From the NCBI GenBank assembly GCA_016703425.1, contig JADJCA010000030.1, forward strand, positions 1-64,000: a stretch of 64,000 nucleotides of DNA. The letters run 5' to 3'. Below the pieces are notes generated by a model that saw only the letters and a list, made by a program, of their open reading frames with translations, had not been told where the DNA came from and did not search any database. How positions within the stretch are numbered: the first letter of the stretch is position 1; each line of letters opens with the position of its first letter. Of this stretch, positions 30,877 to 38,894 are shown piece after piece. The stretch is from Myxococcales bacterium (GTDB lineage: Bacteria > Myxococcota_A > Polyangia > Polyangiales > Polyangiaceae). A program made the position numbers and the translations under genes.

Positions 30877-31574
30877 GGCGGCCTCACGGCGGCATCGAGC
30901 TCGGCGCGAACGGCCCGGGCAACGCTTAGTGACGACGGCATGTCCCCGTGGACGCAAATCGTGTCGACCTTGCCGCCTCGCACGAGGGCGCGGGTCCGAG
31001 CCGCGGCCGCTTCGGGGTCGACGATGAGAGCGCCCGGCTCGCCGCGAGCGATGAGCGAGCCGTCGGCGCGAACACCGCGGTCGGCGAAGGCCTCCGCAAG
31101 GAAGCGCGCGCGCGCGTCCGCCGCGGCTCGGGCCAGCGCACCGCGAGCCGGGCCGATGACCGCGAAGGTCGGCCCGAGCAGGCGCCGCGCCACGTCGACG
31201 ACGAGTGCGGCGAGCGCTGGATCGCCGTCGGCGGCGTGGTAGAGGGCGCCGTGCGCCTTGATCCCCTCGACCGCGAGACCGGCCCCGCTGGCCGCGTCTC
31301 GCAACGCGCGGAGCTGCTCCTCAAGGGTCTTGGTCAAGACCGCGGCGGGCAGCGTCATCGGTCGTCGGCCGAAGTGTTCGCGATCCGGGAAGGACGGGTG
31401 CGCGAAGAGCCTTGCACCGGCGGCCTTCGCGAGCGAAACCGCGCGCGCGATTGAAACCGCGTCACCGGCGTGGCCACCGACCGCGACGTTCACGATGTCG
31501 GCCAGCCGGTAGAGCTCGGGGGACTCAGCCGGGAGCTCGCCCGCGTCGATGTTGAGGAGAAGCACGTCCGTCAC
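30873..31574 (-). CDS. pxpA: 5-oxoprolinase subunit PxpA (LamB/YcsF family)
   Basis: 233-aa PxpA subunit of 5-oxoprolinase. LLLNIDAGELP, GGHAGDAVSIARAVSLAK, FAHPSFPDREHFGRRPM and KAHGALYH match the LamB/YcsF pattern, although NIACGFHAGD of typical members is here VNVAVGGHAGD, and the protein is about 15 residues short. GTG at 31574 begins directly at the first strand; an ATG at 31634 would add 20 unlikely residues. First gene of pxpABC; a 116-base divergent gap separates it from the ExbD gene. Confidence 0.88.
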   Translation of the reverse strand: MTDVLLLNIDAGELPAESPELYRLADIVNVAVGGHAGDAVSIARAVSLAKAAGARLFAHPSFPDREHFGRRPMTLPAAVLTKTLEEQLRALRDAASGAGLAVEGIKAHGALYHAADGDPALAALVVDVARRLLGPTFAVIGPARGALARAAADARARFLAEAFADRGVRADGSLIARGEPGALIVDPEAAAARTRALVRGGKVDTICVHGDMPSSLSVARAVRAELDAAVRPP

Positions 31575-31690
31575 GTGGCGCCAAAGATACCTGGCCGCAG
31601 CGCGGCGGGAACCTTCTCCACTCGGACTTGTCAATCGAACGGGTCAGCGCGTCGCTCTAGCGATCACGCGCGGCTTAGGAGGCGGAAACC

Positions 31691-32221
31691 ATGGCAGGAG
31701 TGAGTGTTGGAGGAGGGGGCGGTGCGAGGCGGGCCCTCGACGCGGAAATCAACGCCGTACCGATGGTCGACCTCATGATGGTGACCATTTCGTTTCTTCT
31801 CATCACGGCGGTGTGGTCGAACATGCAGCGGCTCGACGCCACGGCCAACGCGCAAGGCGAGCCGACGCCGACGCCGGAGGTGCCTCAGCGCATACTGGAG
31901 GTCGAGGCGAGGGGCGAGAAATTCGTCCTCCGTTGGCGTCGCGGACCCGAGGTTCAAGCGCCCGTCGACGTGCCCGTCGAAGAGCGGGCAGGGCGCTTCC
32001 CTTTGCTCGCCGAGAAGGTTACCGAGATGTGGCGCGAGGGCGGCGAGCATCGCGCTGCAACGGACCGAGCCTTCGACCGAGCCGTGCTTAACGTGCCTGA
32101 CAAGATGCCCTACCACCAGGTGGTGGCGATCATGGACGCCGTGCAGACGCCGCGGCGTCCCGTTGTGCGAGGGACCCAGAGCGTCGACGCGCCCGCCTTC
32201 GAACTGGTGATGGGCAAGTAG
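31691..32221 (+). CDS. ExbD/TolR-family biopolymer transport protein
   Basis: 176-aa inner-membrane protein with one N-terminal helix (about residues 26-44) preceded by a family-typical stretch, INAVPMVDLMMVTISFLL, whose Asp (in MVDLM) is the conserved residue of the proton-driven motor. The periplasmic domain has MPYHQVVAIMDAVQ. ExbB/TolQ and TonB/TolA genes are not adjacent, so the partner must be elsewhere. ATG at 31691 follows AGGAGGCGGAAACC, a good binding site. Confidence 0.85.
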   Translation: MAGVSVGGGGGARRALDAEINAVPMVDLMMVTISFLLITAVWSNMQRLDATANAQGEPTPTPEVPQRILEVEARGEKFVLRWRRGPEVQAPVDVPVEERAGRFPLLAEKVTEMWREGGEHRAATDRAFDRAVLNVPDKMPYHQVVAIMDAVQTPRRPVVRGTQSVDAPAFELVMGK

Positions 32222-32252
32222 TCGTTCGTCGCCCACGCGGCCCACAAAAGGC

Positions 32253-32282
32253 GAAACGCCCGGGGGGACGCCCGGGCGTTTC
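32253..32282. terminator. intrinsic bidirectional terminator hairpin
   Basis: Perfect 12-bp stem GAAACGCCCGGG / CCCGGGCGTTTC with a 6-base loop, in the short convergent gap between the ExbD gene and the beta-propeller gene. On the minus strand it is followed by CTTTTG, a short T-run, so it suits the propeller gene best, but it can serve both. Confidence 0.75.
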
Positions 32283-32315
32283 ATGGGCCGAGCGAACTTG
32301 TCGCCCGCGCTCGCG

Positions 32316-34757
32316 TCAGAGCGGCTTGCCGGGCGAATCCTCGACGGGCACGCCGCCGCCACACCCGGGGTAGCTCGCCAACACTGGTGCCTTGAGCGTG
32401 TAGGATGCAAGCGAGGAGAGCGTCGTCGCGTCGTTCGCGATGACGCCGCCGTAGCTCACCGAGTACACGACGTTGTCGAGGAAGATGCCGCGACGGACCG
32501 AGGGCTCGTAGTAGCCGCCGCAATACCCGCGGTTGACCGTGTTGCCGAAGAAGCTCGTGTGGTCAACGGCGCCGACCCGCTGGATGCCCGCCGCGGCGTC
32601 GATCTTGAAGAGCTCGAGCGTGCTCTTCATCGAGGTGGGGCCGTAGCCCGTGAAGGGGAAGGCCAAGAGCTTCTTGTCGGCGAAGTACGTGAACGCCTTG
32701 TGGTTGCTCTCCGCTTCCGAGTAGCCGTAGTCGTTCGTGTAGACGAACTTGTGCGACTGGGTCGGCGCAGCGGGGTTGGTGACGTCGAAGATTTGGAGCG
32801 CGAGACCGCCGTCACGCCCGATGGTCAAGAGGTGCGTGTCGTCGATGGGGTGCATGTACGAGCTGAAGCCGGGGATGGTCAGCTGCCCGAGGACAGACAA
32901 CGCGCGTGGGTTCTTCATGTCGATGACGAAGAGCGGATCCTTCTGGAGGAACGTCACCACGTAGGCCGCGTCGCCCACGAAACGCGTCGACATGATCGAT
33001 TCGCCGGGGGCGAGGTCGCCGACGTCGCCGACGGTGACGAGGGCGCCGCCCTTCTCCTCGAGCGCGAAGACGTGGTTCGCCGTTCGCGGCAGGTTCGCGT
33101 TCGGCGGGAGCGTCGTGCCCTTTGCGACGGCGTAGCCGCGTTGCTCGGTGGTGGTGACGCGGACGGCGCCAGCGCGTTCGTCGAGCGAGAACTGGTCCTT
33201 GATGTTGCCCGCCACGGTACCGGACGCGACGTAGAGGGCCGTGTCGGGGTTGGCTCCGATGTCGAACTTGTGGAGGTGCGTGAGGTTCATCGAGAGCGTC
33301 GTGACGCCGCCGATGGGGGCCGGCATCGTCTGGAGGCCGACGCTGCGTGTCCCGACGCCGCCGGCGGTTCCGCCGCCGCTGCTGCTGGTCGCGTCCGGCG
33401 GCGGAGCCACACCGACCGTGGCCGTGCTTCCGCCCGTGACGCCCACGTTCGCGTCGGCCAAGAGCTCGTAGATCTCAGGTCCGATCCAGCCGCGCGACGC
33501 GAGCACGAGGGTCTTCTCGTTGGCGTAGACGGTGTCCGCCTGGCCGACGATGGCGGCGGCGTGAACCGCCGACGCGCTGCTGGTCGCGTCAAAGGTCTGC
33601 ACGTGCGTGAGGCCGTATTGCGTGGTGCCCGGCGTCGGAAGGTAGAAGTCTTCGCAGGCGATCGAGCCGGATTCGACGGCCCCGCCGTTTTTCGTGAAGG
33701 TGTAGGGCACCCAGTCGGTCACGGTGCTCGCTTGGATCTTGGCGGCGTTCTCGGAGCGCAGGCCCTCGTACGCCGTGATCCACGCGTCCTTGAGCTGCGC
33801 TTCGGTCGGCGTCGAGGCCGGCGTCGGCGTCGGCGTGCCGCCCTTCGTCGGCGTGCCCGGCGTCTCGGGTGCCGGGTAGGTGGGGTACGTCTGCGACTGT
33901 TGGACGATGGCCGGCGTCTCCGGGTAGCCCTTGAGCACAGGACCGGGTGCCGCGCCGTTCAGCACCGTCCGGACTTTGCCGGCGATGCGTCGCGACGAGA
34001 GGTAGCTGCCTTCGAAATAGAGCTCGCGAGAGACCGTCCCCGCCGCGCCGTTCAAGTCGATAACGGTGATCTTGGTGAGCGGGTTCGACATCCAGCCGGA
34101 GCCGCCGGGGTACGGCATTGCCGCGTCGGTCATGCCGCCTCCGGCGTAGGCGTAGTCCTGGAACTGCGAGCGCGGCTTCTTGCCCGCGGCCGCGTAGATG
34201 GGCGCGCCATCGACGCGCGAGTAGACGACGACCTTGCCCTCCCATTGGAACATCTCGGTCGGCTCACCCTCGATGTCGATGGCAGAGGCTTCACCGAGCG
34301 TCGCGGCGGGCCAGGCGTTGAGGATCTCGAGCTTCTGCCCGTGGATGAGATAGATGTACTTTCCATCGGTCTTGACGAAGTCAGCCTCGTCGACGCCGGC
34401 GACCTGCTTGTTCGTCTCGGAGAACGAACTCGCCTTTGATGCGTCGGTGGCAGCTTGCGGCGCGGCGGTGCCGCCCGTGGCTTCAGCGGCGCCGCGGGCG
34501 CCCACTGAGGCGTTCAAGGCGATGCCGCCGCCGTAGCCGTACTTGCGGATGCTGCGGATCTGGGCGTCAACGGCCTTGTTCATCTTGCCGAGCGCATCAG
34601 CCTTGAGCGACTGCTCGAGGTCCGCGCAGCTCGAGGCGCGGCGGAGGGTCGCGCGAGTCGACGCGGCGTCGCCACCGGGGGTCGTGCTCGAGGAGCCCGA
34701 ACAACCTACGGCAAAGGCGCTGGCAGCGAGGACGAGTGACATTCCAAGGGTACGCAT
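32316..34757 (-). CDS. large beta-propeller domain lipoprotein
   Basis: 813-aa secreted lipoprotein (lipobox AFAVGC near residue 19) of the bacterial beta-propeller domain family (PF09826 type), marked by TNKQVAGVDEADFVKTDGKY and IYLIHGQKLEILN. Repeated blade-like segments follow (for example ALYVASGTVAGNIKDQFSLD and AYVVTFLQKDPLFVID). A Pro/Thr-rich linker (TPTKGGTPTPTPASTPTEA) lies near residue 300. Function unknown; probably an outer-surface or cell-envelope scaffold. ATG at 34757 has a strong GGAGG site. A sigma-54 promoter lies directly upstream. Confidence 0.85.
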   Translation of the reverse strand: MRTLGMSLVLAASAFAVGCSGSSSTTPGGDAASTRATLRRASSCADLEQSLKADALGKMNKAVDAQIRSIRKYGYGGGIALNASVGARGAAEATGGTAAPQAATDASKASSFSETNKQVAGVDEADFVKTDGKYIYLIHGQKLEILNAWPAATLGEASAIDIEGEPTEMFQWEGKVVVYSRVDGAPIYAAAGKKPRSQFQDYAYAGGGMTDAAMPYPGGSGWMSNPLTKITVIDLNGAAGTVSRELYFEGSYLSSRRIAGKVRTVLNGAAPGPVLKGYPETPAIVQQSQTYPTYPAPETPGTPTKGGTPTPTPASTPTEAQLKDAWITAYEGLRSENAAKIQASTVTDWVPYTFTKNGGAVESGSIACEDFYLPTPGTTQYGLTHVQTFDATSSASAVHAAAIVGQADTVYANEKTLVLASRGWIGPEIYELLADANVGVTGGSTATVGVAPPPDATSSSGGGTAGGVGTRSVGLQTMPAPIGGVTTLSMNLTHLHKFDIGANPDTALYVASGTVAGNIKDQFSLDERAGAVRVTTTEQRGYAVAKGTTLPPNANLPRTANHVFALEEKGGALVTVGDVGDLAPGESIMSTRFVGDAAYVVTFLQKDPLFVIDMKNPRALSVLGQLTIPGFSSYMHPIDDTHLLTIGRDGGLALQIFDVTNPAAPTQSHKFVYTNDYGYSEAESNHKAFTYFADKKLLAFPFTGYGPTSMKSTLELFKIDAAAGIQRVGAVDHTSFFGNTVNRGYCGGYYEPSVRRGIFLDNVVYSVSYGGVIANDATTLSSLASYTLKAPVLASYPGCGGGVPVEDSPGKPL

Positions 34758-34781
34758 GGGATAGCCTCCGAACGCTCGTAG

Positions 34782-34797
34782 AGCAGGCAGCGTGCCA
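34782..34797 (-). promoter_or_regulatory. sigma-54 (-24/-12) promoter
   Basis: On the minus strand TGGCACGCTGCCTGCT matches the -24/-12 consensus TGGCACG-N4-TTGCW at every fixed position but one. The GG and GC doublets have the required spacing. Transcription would begin near 34771, leaving about 14 leader bases with GGAGG before the ATG of the beta-propeller gene at 34757. Confidence 0.7.
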
Positions 34798-35072
34798 CGC
34801 GATAGTCCGGAAATGACCGCCAATTTGGATTGCCAGTGTGCCGTGTTGTGCCGTCCGCCGGGAAACCGTGCCCCGCTTGCCCGTCTCGCGGGCGGCTCGC
34901 GTCGGCGGCAGGTCGAACCGTTCGCTCTCGTATCGCCCTCCGCGCGCGCGCCAGCGCGACGCCGCTGTCAGGGCGTCGAGCGGGTCCCGGGCGCACAGGC
35001 TCGCAAATGATGCGTCGGCATGCTTGATGCTCCGCGCGGCGGCTGCGATGGTCGCGTCCCTTGGGGGCCCCT
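34798..35072. other. non-coding stretch between the propeller and Cys-rich lipoprotein genes
   Basis: Divergent intergenic DNA. Apart from the sigma-54 element at its left end I see no promoter for the plus-strand gene, no tRNA and no convincing hairpin. Base composition is locally less GC-rich around 34800-34840, which could carry upstream activator sites. Confidence 0.5.
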
Positions 35073-35672
35073 ATGAACGAACGGCTTGTCTCACTCCTCC
35101 TCTCCGCTGCCGTCCTGCTCGCGTGCAGCTCGGGCGGCCTCGTGGTCAATGGCAACCTGGATGGCGGCGTCATCGGTACTGGCGCGACGGAAGGAGGAAC
35201 GCAGTGCGGAGCGAAGAGTCGCTTCTTCAACGGCGAGTGTCGCGCCACCTGCAGTGCAACGACGCGATGCAAGGCTGACGAGAACTGCGTTGAGATCGAC
35301 AAGCAGCCCGACGGCGCTGTTTGCCTCCCGGTGGTCGACTCGACGCAGTGTGCGTACCTCGGAGACGACAGCCAGTGCGTCGCGTCAGGCGGTTTCTTCC
35401 AGTACTCGCGCGGCGGCGGAGCGACGTTCGTTCCCTACCTGTCGACGCCGGGCGCGAACCCAAACGACGTGACCGGCCATGCGGATCCCTATTTCTATGG
35501 CACGTCGGCGTACGGTGCCTCCGGCCCGTGCGACGGAAACGCCGACTGGGTCGCCGTCAGCGCCGCCGGCCCCGTCGCCTGCAACAAGCGACACGCCGTG
35601 ACGCGCTGCCGCCTCCAATACGATCGATGCGTCTTGATCCAAGGGACGACGCAGGAGTTCGTCCAGCCTTAG
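35073..35672 (+). CDS. Cys-rich lipoprotein of unknown function
   Basis: 199-aa lipoprotein (lipobox AVLLAC). After a Gly-rich linker comes a Cys-rich module (QCGAKSRFFNGECRATC, TRCKADENCVE) with about ten cysteines, likely disulfide-bonded, then a second part (HADPYFYGTSAYGASGPCD). No known domain recognised. ATG at 35073 is preferred to TTG at 35061 as the start of the signal peptide. A 53-base gap precedes the next plus-strand gene. Confidence 0.7.
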   Translation: MNERLVSLLLSAAVLLACSSGGLVVNGNLDGGVIGTGATEGGTQCGAKSRFFNGECRATCSATTRCKADENCVEIDKQPDGAVCLPVVDSTQCAYLGDDSQCVASGGFFQYSRGGGATFVPYLSTPGANPNDVTGHADPYFYGTSAYGASGPCDGNADWVAVSAAGPVACNKRHAVTRCRLQYDRCVLIQGTTQEFVQP

Positions 35673-35725
35673 GGCGCATTCACAACGTGACCGCGCTTCG
35701 AAGCGAGGATGAGGGGGCCGCCGCG

Positions 35726-37360
35726 ATGTCACGCGCGTGGACGCTCATCTTTCGAGTCATTGCGCTCGCCGGCGCCCTGCCGCTGGCGCTGACGAAACAC
35801 CTGCCGTTCGCCGACCTTCCCGAGCACGTCGCGGTGATCGCCACGCTCCGCCACTGGTGGACGCCGAGCTGGCGCTCGCAGGAGAACTTCGTCGTCGAGG
35901 GACTGCTACGAACTCAGTACTTTCTCTACGACCTCGTTGGCGCGGCGCTCGCTTTCCCGCTCGGCACCGCGGAGCGGGCGAACTTCGTCATCGTCGTCGC
36001 GACGGCCATCGGTTTTCCGTACGCGCTGGCGGCGCTTCTCCGCTCGCTCGGTCGTGATCCACGGCTCGGTCTCTTCGGCGTCCTTCTCTTCTGGAACCGC
36101 GCGCTCGCCGAGGGGCTCTTGCCGTTCGTGACGTCGATCCCCGTGACGCTCTTCACGCTCTCGCTCGTCGTGAAACGAGCTCGCGCCGCGGCGCCGCTCG
36201 CCAAGGACGGGCTGCGCCTCGCCCTCCTCACGCTGGCGATCTTCTACCTGCACCTCTCGAGCTACCTGCTCTTCGTCCTCGCGGCGGGCGTCGTCGTTGT
36301 CGGGCTCAGGCGACCCGACGCGCCCGTGTTTTGGTCCCTCAGCGGGGTGCGCCAACTTGCGAGAGGCTCGTCGTGGCTTGCGCCATCACTGCTCGTTGCC
36401 TTGCTCTTCGCGGCGTCGAGCAGCGTGACGCATCCGGATTTGCGTGAAGGCGCTCACGCGGAGACCGTGCGGTTTCTGCCGAAGATGCACCTCTTAGGGC
36501 AGCTGCCGCTGTGGATGCACGACTTCTGGACCACGACCTTCGATGACGTCTTCGCGCTCGTCGCTTGGGTCGGCATCGGCACGGCCATCGTCGCCGCGCG
36601 TTCGAGCGTGCGGGGCGAGGTGGAGCGCGCCGATGGACGCGTCGCCGCCTCGCTCGTGCTCACCGTCGGGCTCCTCTACTTCACGTTGCCCACGCAGGTG
36701 GGCTTTGCGTTCATCCTCGACCTGCGCATGGCGCCGTTCGTAGGCGCCTTCTTCGTCCTGCTCGCGGCGCCGCCGCCGGGCCGCTGGCGCGAGCTCTCGG
36801 TGGCGACGGTGGCGGTGGCCGCCCTCGGGCTCGCCGCGACGAGCGCCGTCGAAATGGTTCGGCTCGAGCGCGACGAGGGGCGCCACATCGACACGGTTCT
36901 GAGGAACCTGCCGGAAGGCAAGCGACTCTTGTCGCTGATCTTCGACCCTCGTTCTCGCTACACGAAGATCGCTCCGCACCTCCACATCGGCTCCTACTAC
37001 CGCGCTCGGTACGGCGGCCTCGCCTCGTTCTCGTTCTCCGAGCTCCCCCATTGGCCTGTCCGCTACCGCAAGGGGGCGGCTCCGCCAGCCAAGCCCATCG
37101 TGTTTTGGGACTTCGATCCCTGCCAGTATCGGAACACCAGCGACGGGCCGTACTACGACTTCGTGCTCGTGCGAGGTCGCGAGCGCCCGTTCTTCGAGGG
37201 CCTGCCCGGCCCGCGCTTTCGGTTGATCGGGGGCGCGCGCGACCTTCGCCTCTACGAGCGCCTCCGCGACGCGCCCTTCGTTCCAGGGACCGATCTCACG
37301 GGGCCGTGTGTGCATGCTGACGGCGCCTCAGAGCCGGCGCTGCCATCGGTGTACCCTTAG
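35726..37360 (+). CDS. polytopic membrane protein of unknown function
   Basis: 544-aa integral membrane protein with roughly eight to ten helices in the first 370 residues (for example LALLTLAIFYLHLSSYLLF and FVGAFFVLLAAP) and a soluble C-terminal domain (about 390-544) with FSELPHWPVRYRKG and DFDPCQYRN. The layout resembles lipid-linked-sugar glycosyltransferase (GT-C) proteins or their relatives, but I see no DD or EX motif to prove it. ATG at 35726 follows GAGGGGG. A longer open frame upstream overlaps the lipoprotein gene. Confidence 0.7.
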   Translation: MSRAWTLIFRVIALAGALPLALTKHLPFADLPEHVAVIATLRHWWTPSWRSQENFVVEGLLRTQYFLYDLVGAALAFPLGTAERANFVIVVATAIGFPYALAALLRSLGRDPRLGLFGVLLFWNRALAEGLLPFVTSIPVTLFTLSLVVKRARAAAPLAKDGLRLALLTLAIFYLHLSSYLLFVLAAGVVVVGLRRPDAPVFWSLSGVRQLARGSSWLAPSLLVALLFAASSSVTHPDLREGAHAETVRFLPKMHLLGQLPLWMHDFWTTTFDDVFALVAWVGIGTAIVAARSSVRGEVERADGRVAASLVLTVGLLYFTLPTQVGFAFILDLRMAPFVGAFFVLLAAPPPGRWRELSVATVAVAALGLAATSAVEMVRLERDEGRHIDTVLRNLPEGKRLLSLIFDPRSRYTKIAPHLHIGSYYRARYGGLASFSFSELPHWPVRYRKGAAPPAKPIVFWDFDPCQYRNTSDGPYYDFVLVRGRERPFFEGLPGPRFRLIGGARDLRLYERLRDAPFVPGTDLTGPCVHADGASEPALPSVYP

Positions 37361-37363
37361 CGG

Positions 37364-38467
37364 ATGCGCGGCCGCTGGCTCCTCCCGCTGCTCTTCGTCG
37401 GCGCGATGACGGCCGACGCTGCCACGCAGACAGGGCGCGCTGTCCGCACGCTGACGCGCCTCGCGGGAGAGGCGGGGCCCAATGAGCGCCTGGCCGTGAC
37501 GGAACTCTCGCTCGATGTCGGCGACCAATCTGTGCCGGCACGCCTCTACGCGTCGGTCGACGCTCCGGCGTCGGCGCCCGGTATCGTGCTCTGTCACGGG
37601 ATCCATCGCCTCGGCATCGACGAGCCACGGCTGGGGCGCTTCTCGAGGGCGCTCGCAGCCTCGGGCCTCGTCGTGCTGACGCCGCGCATCGAGGCGCTGA
37701 CCGACTACCGAATCGACGCGGCGAGCGTGCCGACCATCGACGTCGCGACGCGTACGCTCGCGAGTCGCCTTGGTCGCCCTCGCGTGGGCCTCATGGGGTT
37801 CAGTTTTGCGGGGGGCCTCGCGCTCGTCGCCGCGTCGAACCCCGCGACGAGCCGTGGCATCGGCGTCGTCGTGGCGGTTGGCGCGCATGATGACCTCGGT
37901 CGCGTGACGCGCTTCTTCGCGGACGGGGCCACGACGACGCCGGACGGGCGGTCCGTCACCATGCGACCGCACGAGTACGGCCCCCTCGTCGTGGCCTACG
38001 GCAGCGCCGAGCGCTTCTTCTCCGCCGAAGACGTCCCTCGGGCACGGGACGTGATGCGCCTTCGCCTTTGGGAGAGAGGCGGCGACGCGGACCGCCTGGC
38101 AAAGGGGCTCTCCGAGGCAGGGCAACACCGCTTTGGTGAGCTGATCGCCGGCGATCGGGCCGCGCTCGCGCCGCTCATTGCGAAGGTCACCGAGGAGCGC
38201 GCGCAAGACTTTCGTGCCGCCTCACCTCACGGCAAGCTCGGCGGGATTCGGGTGCCCGTCTACCTCTTGCACGGCTCCGGCGATTCGGTGATCCCGCCGA
38301 CCGAGACCGCGTGGCTGGCGAGCGAGGTGCCGGCGACGCAGCTTCGCGATGCGCTCGTCAGCCCCATCATTCAACACGTCGAAATTCACGGCGAGCCGTC
38401 GTGGCGCGAGCGCGGCGCCGTCGTTCGCTTCCTCGCGCGTATCCTCGGCGAGCTCGAGACGACGTAG
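37364..38467 (+). CDS. alpha/beta hydrolase (dienelactone-hydrolase-like), exported
   Basis: 367-aa alpha/beta-hydrolase with an N-terminal signal peptide (LLPLLFVGAMTADAA). Nucleophile elbow GFSFAGG (about residue 150); acid Asp in LLHGSGDSVIPPTE; His in IQHVEIHGEP near the C-terminus. Oxyanion-type VLCHGIHRLG precedes. It may act on a periplasmic ester or lactone. Starts three bases after the previous stop, so probably co-expressed. Confidence 0.8.
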   Translation: MRGRWLLPLLFVGAMTADAATQTGRAVRTLTRLAGEAGPNERLAVTELSLDVGDQSVPARLYASVDAPASAPGIVLCHGIHRLGIDEPRLGRFSRALAASGLVVLTPRIEALTDYRIDAASVPTIDVATRTLASRLGRPRVGLMGFSFAGGLALVAASNPATSRGIGVVVAVGAHDDLGRVTRFFADGATTTPDGRSVTMRPHEYGPLVVAYGSAERFFSAEDVPRARDVMRLRLWERGGDADRLAKGLSEAGQHRFGELIAGDRAALAPLIAKVTEERAQDFRAASPHGKLGGIRVPVYLLHGSGDSVIPPTETAWLASEVPATQLRDALVSPIIQHVEIHGEPSWRERGAVVRFLARILGELETT

Positions 38468-38499
38468 CCGCGCCTTGAGTCGTCCCGTCGATCGTCCGC

Positions 38500-38811
38500 C
38501 TATTGCATGAGCGCGATACGAAAATAGAGCGACCGCTTGGCGCCGCACGGGTGACAGTGCACACGTACGACGCGCAGCATGTCGCCTCCGTGGCTCTCCG
38601 CCGCGTGTTCGTCGACGCGCAGCTCGCCGCCGCAGAGCGGGCAGGGGGTCTTCTTCGCCGTGACCTCCACGAGCGACGCCGTGGAGAGCGGCACGGGGCG
38701 CGAGGGGGCGCCGCCGGGCAGCAGCGCCGCGAGCCGCTCGCGCTCTCGGACGAGCTTCGTGACCTCGCGCTCCTGTGCGCGGCGCTCGCGGCGGGGCGGT
38801 CGCTTCGACAT
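38500..38811 (-). CDS. small zinc-ribbon protein
   Basis: 103-aa protein with a basic, helical N-terminus (SKRPPRRERRAQEREVTKLV) and a C-terminal zinc-ribbon-like CPLCGG ... CHPCG (two Cys pairs). No further domain recognised; a nucleic-acid-binding or metallochaperone role is possible. ATG at 38811 has an excellent AGGAGGT site, so it is likely translated. It is the only minus-strand gene in this stretch. Confidence 0.7.
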   Translation of the reverse strand: MSKRPPRRERRAQEREVTKLVRERERLAALLPGGAPSRPVPLSTASLVEVTAKKTPCPLCGGELRVDEHAAESHGGDMLRVVRVHCHPCGAKRSLYFRIALMQ

Positions 38812-38894
38812 GGGACCTCCTGTAACACGCCGCGTACCACGCCGCGTAGCACACGGCGATGCCTTGGTCCGCGATCACGGCTACGCTCGCGCCC

